From Burkholderia sp. BCC0322 (lineage in GTDB: Bacteria; Pseudomonadota; Gammaproteobacteria; Burkholderiales; Burkholderiaceae): a stretch of 64,000 nucleotides of DNA. Made by a program: the position numbers and the translations under genes. Position 1 is the stretch's first letter. Each line of letters starts with the position of its first letter. The notes below the pieces were generated by a model that did not search any database, was not told the origin of the DNA, and was given only the letters and a program-made list of their open reading frames with translations. The stretch lies in the NCBI RefSeq assembly GCF_902833045.1, contig NZ_CADFDU010000021.1:1-64000 (forward strand), written 5' to 3'. This document shows, piece after piece, positions 23,114 through 31,778 of this stretch.

Positions 23114-23677
23114 TCAGTCGTAGTCGCAGTCGGCCTGCGAATCGCTGAAGACTGTCCCGAGCGCGATCGCGCTGAACAGCTCTCGGGCGTAGCTGATCGA
23201 CGGAATGGCATTGCCGAAATAGGCGTCACGTCCATAGGGGTTCGTGCACCAAAGGCCATCGCCGCTGACGAATTCGAACAAGTGGCCGTTGGCGTCGACC
23301 GATTGACCCACAGTCAACGCTTGCACGAAGGCGTCGGGTGTCGGCAGATCGAGTGCGTCCCAATCAGCTTGTTCGAGCTGCGTCAGTCCGACCTCGCGCG
23401 CAAAGGCGTCGCACAACATCGGCACGTCGGCCAGCAACAGCGGGCAGCCGAGATCGTTGGCACCGACCAGGACAAGATCTCGACCAAGATCTCGTGCCCC
23501 ATAGCGCGCACGCGTCAGCAGTTCGTCGTGCTCTGCGGATCGCTCGTCGGTGGAGCAGATCGCCATCGCGTAGTGGACGCGGGCCTGCAAGGCGCGCGCG
23601 AAAGCGACAGGCACTTCGGGATTGCTAAGGCCAGCCGCAGTCGCCACGTCCGGTCGGGAGAGGTGTTTCGAATCCAT
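23114..23677 (-). CDS. Hypothetical protein, related to the 29057 gene
   Basis: A 187-residue protein starting at ATG 23677 after AAGGAGATCTGC. Residues ~27-65 (FARALQARVHYAMAICSTD and later GARDLGRDL) clearly resemble the 63-residue protein on the other side of the adhesin gene (FARAGEARVQYVYAVCTTD and IALGRA). The C-terminal part contains an aromatic/Gly stretch (GDGLWCTNPYGRDAYFGN). Function unknown. Position directly after the adhesin suggests co-regulation. Confidence 0.55.
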   Translation of the reverse strand: MDSKHLSRPDVATAAGLSNPEVPVAFARALQARVHYAMAICSTDERSAEHDELLTRARYGARDLGRDLVLVGANDLGCPLLLADVPMLCDAFAREVGLTQLEQADWDALDLPTPDAFVQALTVGQSVDANGHLFEFVSGDGLWCTNPYGRDAYFGNAIPSISYARELFSAIALGTVFSDSQADCDYD

Positions 23678-23691
23678 GCAGATCTCCTTGA

Positions 23692-26600
23692 TTACCAAAC
23701 GAAGCCAGCGCCGACGCCGGCGGCCACGGTGCCGCGCGTATCGGTCGAGCCGTTCGCCTTGAGGATCCAGCGGCCGGCATAGCTTGAAATGCCGAGCGCC
23801 ATCGCGGACTGCCCGCCGTACGTCCCCCCTCCGATGGCCACCATGCTCTTTCCGGGTGCCGGCGCCTGGGGCAGACTGGCGATCGCTACGGCCGCGGCGA
23901 TACCGCCATTGGCGTCACGCCGGTCATGTTCGATGCGATTGCTCAGACTCGTCACCGAATCGTTCAGCTGCTGGACGTTGATTGCATCGGTCGGCGCCGT
24001 GCCGGCCGAGACGTTGGTCAGGGTTCGCGTCACACCCGTCGTGGCATTACCGATCGACACCGAGTCGTCGCGGTCGGCCACCGAGCCGGCACCCAGCGCC
24101 ACCGCATTGGCACCTGTGGCTGCGGAGGTACTGCCGATGGCGATCGAACCGGCCCCAGACGTAGATGCGCCAAGACCGATCGCGGCGCTGCGATCGCCGA
24201 TGGCAAGCGCATTGCTGCCAATCGCCATCGCGTCCGTCCCGGTTGCGACAGAACCGGCCCCGGTGCTGTTGAAGGCCGCATATTTGAGGCTGCCCTCGCC
24301 GGGCTCGGGTGGGGTCTGACTCAACCTTGACGGCAGGATCGCGCCGAGCCGGGAGGACAGCGCGTTGATTGCGCTGGTGTTCGCAGCGACGTTTGCATTC
24401 GTGGCGAAAAGCTGGCCACCGTTGACCGCATCCGCGCTGGCCGCAGAAAGTGCGCCGGGCGCAAGGTTGTGAATGGTGACGGCAGCGCCTGCGCCGAGAC
24501 CTCCGAGCGTCACGTTCAGCTTGGTGGGATCGTCGTAGGACAAGGCGTTGCCGGCGATCGTATTGACCGTTCCGATAACCTGATTCAGCTGGCCGACGTT
24601 GACTGCATCGGTAACGTTCACACCGGCTGCCACGCCGGAAACGCGCCGAGCGCCCGCGATGCCGCTGACGTCGATGGTGCTACCGGCGGTTCCGGCACCG
24701 ATCGTAATGACGCCAACACTCGACCCGCCCCGTTGTTGGACGAGTCCGACGGTGCCCGTGGCGAGCTGGCCGGCCAACGCCGAGACGCTCTGATTCGTTG
24801 CGTACAGTTGGCGTCCTGAGACTGCATCGGTGCTGTTCGCCGTCAAGGCGGCGTCGGCGACGTTGGAAAGGGTGACGGGCGCACCGGGCACGCCGAACGT
24901 GACCCGCGTATGCGACGCATCGTCATAAGCGACCGCGCTCGCGCCGATCGCCCCCGCCTGAGCCACCACGCCCTGCAGCTGCTGCAGATTGACCGCATCC
25001 GTGGCATCGGTGCCGGCCGCCACGCCCTTGACCTGGCGCGGGCCCGCCGTGCCGGCGACGTTGAGCGTGGTGCCGCCGGTGTTGGCGCCGATTGTGAGCG
25101 TGCCGGTGCTCATGCCGTCGGTTTGCTGCAACAGGCCGATCGTGCCGGCCGCCAGTCCCGATTGCAGCGCGGCAAGCGTCGCGCCACTCCCAGCCACGCT
25201 GGTCGAAAGCGACGACACGGCGATGCCCGTCGACGTCGACAGCGTTGCGATCGAAGCAGTGTTGCTGCTGATCGCCTGGTTGGCGTCGTAGAGCTGCCGG
25301 CCGGCTACGGCGTCCGTGCTGGTAGCCGTCAATGCGGCGTCGGCGACGTTCGTGAGCGTAACGGGCGATCCAGCAGTGCGCCCGCCGAGCGTGATATGCG
25401 AATGCGTCGCGTCGTCGTAGGAGACAGCGCCGGCGCCGACAGCGCCCACGGCGGCCGTCACGCCCTGCAGCTGCTGCAGGTTGACTGCGTCGGTAGCGTC
25501 CGTACCGGCGGCCACGCCCTTGATCTGACGTGCCCCGGCAGTGCCGGCGACGTCGAGCGCGGTACCACCGGTGCCGGCGCCGATCGTGAGCGTGCCGGTG
25601 GTGGCGCCGCCACTTTGCTGAACCAGCCCGACGGTGCCAGCTACCAAGCCGGACGCAAGGGCAGACACGCTGACGTTGGTCGACGACAAGCCTGTCGACA
25701 GGAACGAAAGAGATGCGTTCGTGCTGGTCGAGAGGCTCGCGATCGAGACGCCGTTATTGGCGATTCCCGTCGACAACGACGACGAAGCCACCTGTGTCGA
25801 TGTGGACAGGGCTGCGATAGCGCCCATGTTGACGTTCGTCGCCTGCTCGGCGGCGTAGAGCTGCCGACCGGTGACGGCGTCGGTGCTGTTCGCGCTCAGG
25901 GCACCATCTGCGAGGTTGGTCAACGTGACGGGCGCGCCTGCTGCGCCAAACGTCACGCGAGTGTGCGACGCATCATCGTAGGCGACCGCGCTTGAGCCGA
26001 TCGCGCCAGTCTGTGCGGCCACGCTCTGCAGCTGCTGCAGGTTGACCGCATCGGTGGCGTCAGTGCCGGCAGCCACACCCCTGACCTGGCGCACGCCGGC
26101 CGTGCCAGCGACGTTCAGCACGGTGCCGCCGGTGCCAGCGCCAACTGTGATTGTGCCGGTGCTGGCGCCACCAGTTTGCTGAACCAGTCCTACTGTCCCG
26201 GTTGCCAAGCTGGACGCAAGACTCGATACACTGACGTCAATAGCAGACAAGCCCGTCGAAAGTGATACCAAACCTTGAGACATGCCTGTCGACAAGGACG
26301 AAAGAGTTGCATTGGTACTGGTCGAGAGACTCGCGATCGAGCCGACGGTACTTGCGACGCCCGTCGAGAGCGAAATCGTCGCGGCCTGCGTCGAAGTGGA
26401 GAGGGCCGTGAGCGCGCCCGCGTTGGCGTTCGTCGCCTGCTCGGCGGCGAAGAGCTGCCGACCGGTGACGGCGTCGGTGCTGCTCGCGCTCAGGGCACCG
26501 TCAGCGAGGTTGGCCAGAGTGACGGGCGCCCCTGCAGCACCAAAGGTCACGCGCGTATGTGACGCATCATCGTAGGCGACCGCGCTCGAGCCGATCGCGC

Positions 26601-28935
26601 CGGTCTGTGCGGCCACACCCTGCAACTGCTGCAGGTTGACCGCGTCTGTGGCGTCAGTGCCCGCAGCCACACCCTTGACCTGGCGCGCGCCGGCCGTGCC
26701 AGCGACGTTCAGCGCAGTGCCGCCGGTGCCGGCCCCAACCGTGATCGTGCCGGCGCGCGCGCCACCAATTTGCTGAACCAGCCCGACAGTCCCAGCCACC
26801 AGACCCGACTGAAGTGCCGAGAGTGCCGTACCGTGATCGGAAACGCTGGTCGACAGAGACGAGATCGACCGGCTTGTCGTGGTGGACAGCGAGGCGATCG
26901 CCAGGTTGGTGCTGGTCGACATAGTCGCGATCGCGCTGACCGTACTCGTGGACAAGCTCGTGATCGTTTGAGCGGTCGACGTCGACAGCGAAGTGAAGCC
27001 TGCCGCCGTATTCGTGGACAAGCTCGCGACCGTCGCATCGATGCCGGTCAGGCCGGTTGAGAGCGAACCGAGACCTGACGCAGTGCTGCTCGACAGGTTC
27101 GTGATACTCGCCAAGTTATTCGCGAGACCGGTCGACAGCGACGTGAAGCCTGCAGCAGTGTTCGTGGACAAACTCGCGACCGTCGCATCGATGCTGGCCA
27201 TGCCGGTTGAGAGCGAGCCGAAACCTGACGCAGTGCTGCTCGACAGGTTCGTGATCCCCACCGTGTTGTTCGCGAGACCGGTCGACAGCGACGCGAAGCC
27301 TGCAGCCGTTGTCGTCGACACACTCGCAACCTTCACCTCGACGCCGGCCAGCCCGGTCGAGAGCGAACCGAAACCTGCCGCTGTACTGCTCGACAAGTTC
27401 GCGATACTGGCAGTGTTGTTCGTGAGGCCCGTCGACAAGGACGTGACCGACTGGGCGGTACTGGTCGACAGTGTGGTGATTGCGCTAACCGCGCTCGTTG
27501 ACAGGCTTCCGACCATTTGAGCGGTCGACGTCGACAGCGATGCAAAACCTGCCGCCGTGCTCGTGGACAGGCTCGTGACCGTCCCGTCGATGCCGGCCAG
27601 CCCTGTTGAAAGGGAGGCGAGCGCGGACGCCGCACCAGTCGACAAGCTCGTGATGCTGGCTGTGTTGCCGGAAACTTCTGTCGACAGGGAATTCGCCATC
27701 GATGCCGTGCCCGCCAGCGCCTGATTCGTCGCGAACAGCTGCGCGCCATTCACCGCATCGCTGCTCGAGGCCGATAGTGTGCCGGCTGCCACATTCGTGA
27801 GCGTGACCGGCGCTGCGGGCGCGGTTCCGCCGAACGTGACTGATGTGCGGCCGGCGGTGTCGTATTGCACGCTATTCGCCACCGCACCCGAAACCGCGTT
27901 GAGCTGCCCGACGTTGACTGCATCGGTCGTCGCCGTGCCCGCCGCGACGCCGGACAGCGTGCGAGCACCGCTCGTGCCTGTGAAATTGACGGATGTTCCG
28001 CCGGTCTGTGAAGCGATCGCGATCACGCCGACGCCTGGCGCCCCACCGATCTGCATCACGAGGCCGACAGTGCCCGTCTTGAGGGCGTTCGTCATGTTTG
28101 TGACCGAATTGGTCGCATTGGCAACAGCCTGATTCATCGTGAACAGCTGCGAACCGTTCACGGCATCCGTACTCGAGGCCGAAAGCGTGCCGGCAGCAAC
28201 GTTCGTCACCGTAACCGTCCCCGAAACGGAGTTCGGTGCCAGCACGTTCCCCATCGTCACCACATTGCCGCTGATCGTGCCGGGCAGTTGGCCCGCGTTT
28301 GCAGCGTCAGTCGCCTGCGTTCCTGCCGTCACATTGATGACGCTGCGCGTGTGCCCGGGGGCGCCCATGCTTACGACGTTTTGACGGCCGCCATCGTAGC
28401 TGTTCGCACCGATGGCCACTGAATTTGCGGCGGTCGCCGTGGCGCCTATTCCGACCGCGATGTCCCCAGAACTGGCGTAAGAACTCTGGCCGATCGCGAT
28501 GGAGTAGTTGTCGGCTGCGGACGCTCCAGCTCCCAGTGCTATGCCCGAGCCTCCAGCGTACGAGCCGGCACCGACGGCCACGGATCCAATACCTGCGGCG
28601 GTGGCAGCCGGTCCCATCGCAGTTGCATTCGTGCCGGACACTGTCGCATTCCCGATCGCGACACCATTCGTCTGCGCGGTACTGGACGTACCGATTACGA
28701 TCGAATCGGATCCAACCGCAGTCGACGCATAACCAAAGGTCAGCGACCGCTGCCCGATAGAGTTGACTCCGGTCCCGAAGGCAATGGAATAGTCACCAGC
28801 CGCGACAGCGCCATTTCCGTTTTCCAGCGAACCGTTGCCAGCAGTCTGCGCAAGCGCTTCGCCGGACGTCGATGCGAGCGCGGCGGCGATCGCGATCGAT
28901 AGTCCGGTTGGTGTGGGTCTTTTCATGATTTTCAT
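23692..28935 (-). CDS. Trimeric autotransporter adhesin (YadA-like)
   Basis: A 1747-residue type Vc secreted adhesin. Signal peptide residues 1-30 (cleavage near ALAQ/TAG); YadA-type head repeats to ~200 (NSIGQRSLTFGYASTAVGSDS style); then neck motifs (TDAVNGSQLF) alternating with stalk. Residues ~410-710 are a striking coiled-coil run built from LSTS/LSTG-containing repeats. Four tandem modules with VAAGTDATDAVNLQQLQ occupy ~700-1350. The C-terminal ~70 residues form the YadA membrane anchor (MVAIGGGTYGGQSAMALG, ending GAGFVW). It trimerises to form its own outer-membrane pore and displays the fibre. The DNA repeats of the modules favour recombination and length variation. An alternative start is the ATG three codons in. 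Confidence 0.92.
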   Translation of the reverse strand: MKIMKRPTPTGLSIAIAAALASTSGEALAQTAGNGSLENGNGAVAAGDYSIAFGTGVNSIGQRSLTFGYASTAVGSDSIVIGTSSTAQTNGVAIGNATVSGTNATAMGPAATAAGIGSVAVGAGSYAGGSGIALGAGASAADNYSIAIGQSSYASSGDIAVGIGATATAANSVAIGANSYDGGRQNVVSMGAPGHTRSVINVTAGTQATDAANAGQLPGTISGNVVTMGNVLAPNSVSGTVTVTNVAAGTLSASSTDAVNGSQLFTMNQAVANATNSVTNMTNALKTGTVGLVMQIGGAPGVGVIAIASQTGGTSVNFTGTSGARTLSGVAAGTATTDAVNVGQLNAVSGAVANSVQYDTAGRTSVTFGGTAPAAPVTLTNVAAGTLSASSSDAVNGAQLFATNQALAGTASMANSLSTEVSGNTASITSLSTGAASALASLSTGLAGIDGTVTSLSTSTAAGFASLSTSTAQMVGSLSTSAVSAITTLSTSTAQSVTSLSTGLTNNTASIANLSSSTAAGFGSLSTGLAGVEVKVASVSTTTAAGFASLSTGLANNTVGITNLSSSTASGFGSLSTGMASIDATVASLSTNTAAGFTSLSTGLANNLASITNLSSSTASGLGSLSTGLTGIDATVASLSTNTAAGFTSLSTSTAQTITSLSTSTVSAIATMSTSTNLAIASLSTTTSRSISSLSTSVSDHGTALSALQSGLVAGTVGLVQQIGGARAGTITVGAGTGGTALNVAGTAGARQVKGVAAGTDATDAVNLQQLQGVAAQTGAIGSSAVAYDDASHTRVTFGAAGAPVTLANLADGALSASSTDAVTGRQLFAAEQATNANAGALTALSTSTQAATISLSTGVASTVGSIASLSTSTNATLSSLSTGMSQGLVSLSTGLSAIDVSVSSLASSLATGTVGLVQQTGGASTGTITVGAGTGGTVLNVAGTAGVRQVRGVAAGTDATDAVNLQQLQSVAAQTGAIGSSAVAYDDASHTRVTFGAAGAPVTLTNLADGALSANSTDAVTGRQLYAAEQATNVNMGAIAALSTSTQVASSSLSTGIANNGVSIASLSTSTNASLSFLSTGLSSTNVSVSALASGLVAGTVGLVQQSGGATTGTLTIGAGTGGTALDVAGTAGARQIKGVAAGTDATDAVNLQQLQGVTAAVGAVGAGAVSYDDATHSHITLGGRTAGSPVTLTNVADAALTATSTDAVAGRQLYDANQAISSNTASIATLSTSTGIAVSSLSTSVAGSGATLAALQSGLAAGTIGLLQQTDGMSTGTLTIGANTGGTTLNVAGTAGPRQVKGVAAGTDATDAVNLQQLQGVVAQAGAIGASAVAYDDASHTRVTFGVPGAPVTLSNVADAALTANSTDAVSGRQLYATNQSVSALAGQLATGTVGLVQQRGGSSVGVITIGAGTAGSTIDVSGIAGARRVSGVAAGVNVTDAVNVGQLNQVIGTVNTIAGNALSYDDPTKLNVTLGGLGAGAAVTIHNLAPGALSAASADAVNGGQLFATNANVAANTSAINALSSRLGAILPSRLSQTPPEPGEGSLKYAAFNSTGAGSVATGTDAMAIGSNALAIGDRSAAIGLGASTSGAGSIAIGSTSAATGANAVALGAGSVADRDDSVSIGNATTGVTRTLTNVSAGTAPTDAINVQQLNDSVTSLSNRIEHDRRDANGGIAAAVAIASLPQAPAPGKSMVAIGGGTYGGQSAMALGISSYAGRWILKANGSTDTRGTVAAGVGAGFVW

Positions 28936-29056
28936 TACAATCCCCGCTAAACATCGAGATCCCGGTCTACGGGACGGTTACACCTGCGTTCGCGCAGGGC
29001 CTGGAACCCTCTGTTCCTGTCCTCCGCCAAGATTCCGGGAACAGAGGGGTGTTTTT
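28936..29056 (-). promoter_or_regulatory. Adhesin 5' leader with hairpins
   Basis: Upstream of the adhesin start, three inverted repeats occur in ~100 bp: CCCGGTCTACGGG (28963), CCTGCGTTCGCGCAGG (28983) and the long stem at 29007-29048. They would fold the mRNA leader, possibly for post-transcriptional control. No clear -35/-10 pair was fixed. Confidence 0.4.
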
Positions 29057-29057
29057 T
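29007..29057 (+). terminator. Plus-strand terminator-like hairpin
   Basis: Perfect 11-bp stem CCCTCTGTTCC / GGAACAGAGGG (29007-29017, 29038-29048) followed by GTG and six T on the plus strand. Surrounding genes are on the minus strand, so it would stop antisense transcription. Confidence 0.55.
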
Positions 29058-29248
29058 CAGCAGCACCGGCGATCCGGCTCAGCTGATTTCGATGCATCTC
29101 GAGCGCGGCCCAGCGCGATCGCGTGTTGCCGCGCGGCATGGAGGTATCCGAACCGCGCCGGCGAACTGGCGTCCGTCGTGCAGACCGCATAGACGTACTG
29201 GACGCGCGCCTCGCCCGCCCGGGCAAACCGAGACAACGTGGCCGTCAT
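29057..29248 (-). CDS. Small protein related to 23114 gene
   Basis: A 63-residue protein starting at ATG 29248, overlapping the upstream stop by four bases. Residues 7-45 align by eye with the N-terminal part of the 187-residue protein at 23114-23677 (shared ARV-Y, A-CTTD, LGR positions). The two related genes flank the adhesin gene. Function unknown. Confidence 0.5.
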   Translation of the reverse strand: MTATLSRFARAGEARVQYVYAVCTTDASSPARFGYLHAARQHAIALGRARDASKSAEPDRRCC

Positions 29249-29727
29249 CGAGCGGTCCCCGACTGGCCCAACAGCGCAGCGGCAATCACGGGAAACGTCC
29301 GCTGCATTGGCGCGTAGCAAATCTGGTTGATTGCACAGCCTTGATAGATCACGATCAGGCCGAACATGTCGTGTGCGTTGACCGGCACCCGCAACCTCAC
29401 CTCGTGCTCGAACACCTCCACTGAACGCCCCGCGCTCGGATCGGTGACGAAGCTGCCTGCGCCGCGCTGGATCGCGCCGAGCCGTGCCCGGCCGTCATCG
29501 CTCACGACCCGAAAGCGATCGCCGTAGAGCCGATAACCATCTGCGATCGCGAAGTGGAGGACGACCGCGCCGCGTTCTTCGGTCATACGAACTCGAAACG
29601 CTTGGTCCGGAGAAAGAAATTCCTGGGCGTGTGCGGAACGTGCGAGCAGGGTGCTCAGGATGCAAGCCAGCAACGCCAGCGACGAGGCCACGGCGAAACG
29701 AAGCACAACCCGAGTTCGGTTAGTCAT
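29245..29727 (-). CDS. Stand-alone DsbD-alpha-like periplasmic protein
   Basis: A 160-residue protein with a signal/anchor (residues ~9-33, ending ARSAHAQ) followed by the N-terminal domain of DsbD: FLSPDQAFRV, HFAIADGYRLYGDRF, and the active Cys pair YQGCAINQICY (C-x5-C), the arrangement of DsbD's alpha domain. DsbD-alpha passes electrons to DsbC-like partners in the periplasm; here the transmembrane and gamma domains are absent, so it needs an electron source elsewhere. ATG 29727 overlaps the previous stop. Context suggests folding help for surface or transfer proteins. Confidence 0.75.
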   Translation of the reverse strand: MTNRTRVVLRFAVASSLALLACILSTLLARSAHAQEFLSPDQAFRVRMTEERGAVVLHFAIADGYRLYGDRFRVVSDDGRARLGAIQRGAGSFVTDPSAGRSVEVFEHEVRLRVPVNAHDMFGLIVIYQGCAINQICYAPMQRTFPVIAAALLGQSGTAR

Positions 29728-30209
29728 CGCGCACCTCGCTTCTTCCACGCCAATTCCGCACGGACCAGGCCATGCAAGATCGGCAGCACCAATAAGCTCC
29801 AGAGGGACAGCGTTGCGCCTGCTACCATCCCGTCGAAACACAAGTCGAATGCAGTTTCGGCGATGGCTGCCCGCGGCGCTGCCGGCGGCGAATCAAAGTT
29901 CCAGACGATGACGATCATCGCCAGCATGCAAAGCAGGGCGACGCCCATGCCAAAATCACGCAGCCCGCGCTGCGCACGGCGTAGCGCGCTCCATGACCCG
30001 CGCTGGGTACACGTCAAACGTACCGCCGGTAAGAAAAGGAATGCCGTAAAAATCGTGGCGATGAACAAGGGTTCCGCGCTGTTCCAGAAGCCGAGCGCAT
30101 CCAGGGAAGCAATGGGTGCTATCAGCATCCAGGTGCCGACCGTCAGCACGGCGAGCATGATCCGCACATGTCGGCGATGAGCTGAATGGCGACGGGAGAG
30201 TGTGCGCAT
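29724..30209 (-). CDS. Integral membrane protein
   Basis: A 161-residue protein with about four hydrophobic segments (VRIMLAVLTVGTWMLIAPI, LFIATIFTAFLFLPAV, GVALLCMLAMIVIVWNF, LSLWSLLVLPILHGLV) and a basic N-terminus. Start at 30209 has AAAGGAGAA upstream. No family recognised. Co-transcribed with the DsbD-alpha-like gene (4-bp overlap). Confidence 0.6.
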   Translation of the reverse strand: MRTLSRRHSAHRRHVRIMLAVLTVGTWMLIAPIASLDALGFWNSAEPLFIATIFTAFLFLPAVRLTCTQRGSWSALRRAQRGLRDFGMGVALLCMLAMIVIVWNFDSPPAAPRAAIAETAFDLCFDGMVAGATLSLWSLLVLPILHGLVRAELAWKKRGAR

Positions 30210-30259
30210 ACAAAGTTCTCCTTTACGCGCTGCGTGCATGTCGAATTGCATCGTGCTGG

Positions 30260-30781
30260 TCATTTGTCAGAATGGGTGAGCACGTAGCGCAGGGCGTCCT
30301 GATTACCTGCCGCTGCGGCGCGCCGCATGAGCCGCATTCCGCTCTCACCATCCGGATCGACTCCAGCCGACGCATGACCTGCGGCAGACTTGGCGTCAGC
30401 GTGTTTCTGCAGTTGCATGCGGGCAACCAGGTACATCGCAGTCGGCTCACCTGCGTCGGCCTCCGTCTGCAGCAAACCCGGATAGTCGCGATTGAAATGA
30501 ACGGCGAGCCAGGTACCTGCAGCGCGATTCCCGTCCCTCATCGCAGACTCCATCGCGGGGCGCATGTCAAGGTAGTCGCGCGAACGCCCCCACTTTTGCA
30601 GGGGACCGTCGGTGCCGGTGATGGCGAACAGGCAAGCCGCGGCCGCCAAAGCGATCCCGAGTCGCTTCAGCGTGCGTTGCGCAGCAGGATCGGGATTGGT
30701 GAGGATCAGCGTGCCATCGGGCCACGCGATCGCTGCGGCCGCTCGCCGGCGCTCGATGGAAGATGCGCGATGTCGATTCAT
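30260..30781 (-). CDS. Membrane-anchored protein with Sel1-like repeats
   Basis: A 173-residue protein. One transmembrane helix at ~residues 40-57 (LGIALAAAACLFAITG) is followed by repeats of the Sel1/TPR type (AGEPTAMYLVARMQLQKHAD and GESGMRLMRRAAAAGNQDAL). Start 30781 has GGAGG eleven bases upstream. Sel1 repeats mediate protein contacts. Role unknown; the gene follows the same strand and spacing as its neighbours. Confidence 0.6.
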   Translation of the reverse strand: MNRHRASSIERRRAAAAIAWPDGTLILTNPDPAAQRTLKRLGIALAAAACLFAITGTDGPLQKWGRSRDYLDMRPAMESAMRDGNRAAGTWLAVHFNRDYPGLLQTEADAGEPTAMYLVARMQLQKHADAKSAAGHASAGVDPDGESGMRLMRRAAAAGNQDALRYVLTHSDK

Positions 30782-30902
30782 TGCTGGTGCCTCCGCAGAT
30801 ACGTGATGTCGGGAAAAAAAGACCAGCCGGGCCAGCCGGCTGGCGTCAAAGGAAGTGCGAAATGGGTACACACACTTCCGGGGATCAATTCAGTGATGGC
30901 GC

Positions 30903-31301
30903 TTATTGGCCGATGCCTCCCTTGGCCACATCCGTCGTTTCAGCAAAGGTGTATTTCTTGACGACACCGCTGTCGTCGAAAAGCACGGTCAAAGTCTTCT
31001 TGCGCACGTCGGCGCCGTGCGCAAACGCGCCGACGATCGGCACGAAGTTGATCGCGTGCGGCGTGGCGTGCGCCAGCTCGTAGGTCCAGATTTCCAGTCC
31101 CGAATCGGTGAACGTGGTTTTGTTCGGCGAACCGAAGGCATCCTGAACTTCCTGCTTCGTGCTCTTGCCCTGCTGGATCTGCGACTGAACGCTCGCCTGG
31201 GTGGCAGATTCGAGATGCTCGTTACCAGTGGTGGCGCAGCCAGCGAGCAACGTGGCGGCCGACAGCGCGACGATCAGGAGCGTGTTCTTCGTGAATTTCA
31301 T
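30903..31301 (-). CDS. SmpA/BamE-like lipoprotein
   Basis: A 132-residue lipoprotein: signal peptide with lipobox LLAGC (Cys ~21), then the SmpA/OmlA pattern IQQGKSTKQEVQDAFGSPNKTTFTDSGLEIWTYE. Proteins of this fold sit in the outer membrane as small binding modules (BamE). A plasmid copy is usually of unknown role and may assist envelope or adhesin assembly. Start at 31301 has GAGGAAG upstream. Confidence 0.75.
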   Translation of the reverse strand: MKFTKNTLLIVALSAATLLAGCATTGNEHLESATQASVQSQIQQGKSTKQEVQDAFGSPNKTTFTDSGLEIWTYELAHATPHAINFVPIVGAFAHGADVRKKTLTVLFDDSGVVKKYTFAETTDVAKGGIGQ

Positions 31302-31353
31302 GGTCTTCCTCGCAGTGTGATGAACAGTCAAAAAATGGTGATTCGTTGTTCGG

Positions 31354-31770
31354 CTAATACAGTCGACCGGATCGCTCGGCTTCACATACAGCGCGATACC
31401 AGTCGTCCATGTGGCGCCTCACTTGCAGCTCGACATAGCTGATGTACGGTCGCCATCTGACGTAGAGCAGCGAGACGACGATGCCGGCGAGCGCGTACTT
31501 CGCTAGCGACGAGTGCGGCACGACGACGATCGGGTCATCCAGGTGGAATCCGTTCGCGATCAACTGCCCCCAGAGGAACAGCGAAGGCGCCCACGCCAGC
31601 CAGCAGAACGCGAGCCATTGCGCGACGTAGCGCGTTGCCCAGTCCGCTTCGATGCGAAGCAGCCGCGGGCTGGTCCACATCCTTCGGCGAACATGGCGGC
31701 GCTCGGCGAGATACAGCCGCGTGAAATGCGGGACCGGTCGCAGACGTTTGGGGCGGTTGAATGGGAACAT
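31354..31770 (-). CDS. Membrane protein of unknown function
   Basis: A 138-residue protein with a very basic N-terminus, two hydrophobic segments (ATRYVAQWLAFCWLAWAPSLFLW at ~45-68; SSLAKYALAGIVVSLLYV at ~87-105) and a charged aromatic C-terminus. AGGAGCTGCC precedes the start, 8 bp after the Zeta-fusion stop, so it is probably the next gene of that operon. No family recognised. Confidence 0.55.
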   Translation of the reverse strand: MFPFNRPKRLRPVPHFTRLYLAERRHVRRRMWTSPRLLRIEADWATRYVAQWLAFCWLAWAPSLFLWGQLIANGFHLDDPIVVVPHSSLAKYALAGIVVSLLYVRWRPYISYVELQVRRHMDDWYRAVCEAERSGRLY

Positions 31771-31778
31771 GGCAGCTC

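Noticed and set aside
23782-28760. Many plus-strand frames inside the adhesin gene
   Set aside because: They mirror the repetitive GC-rich coding strand, have no ribosome binding sites and vary with repeat number.
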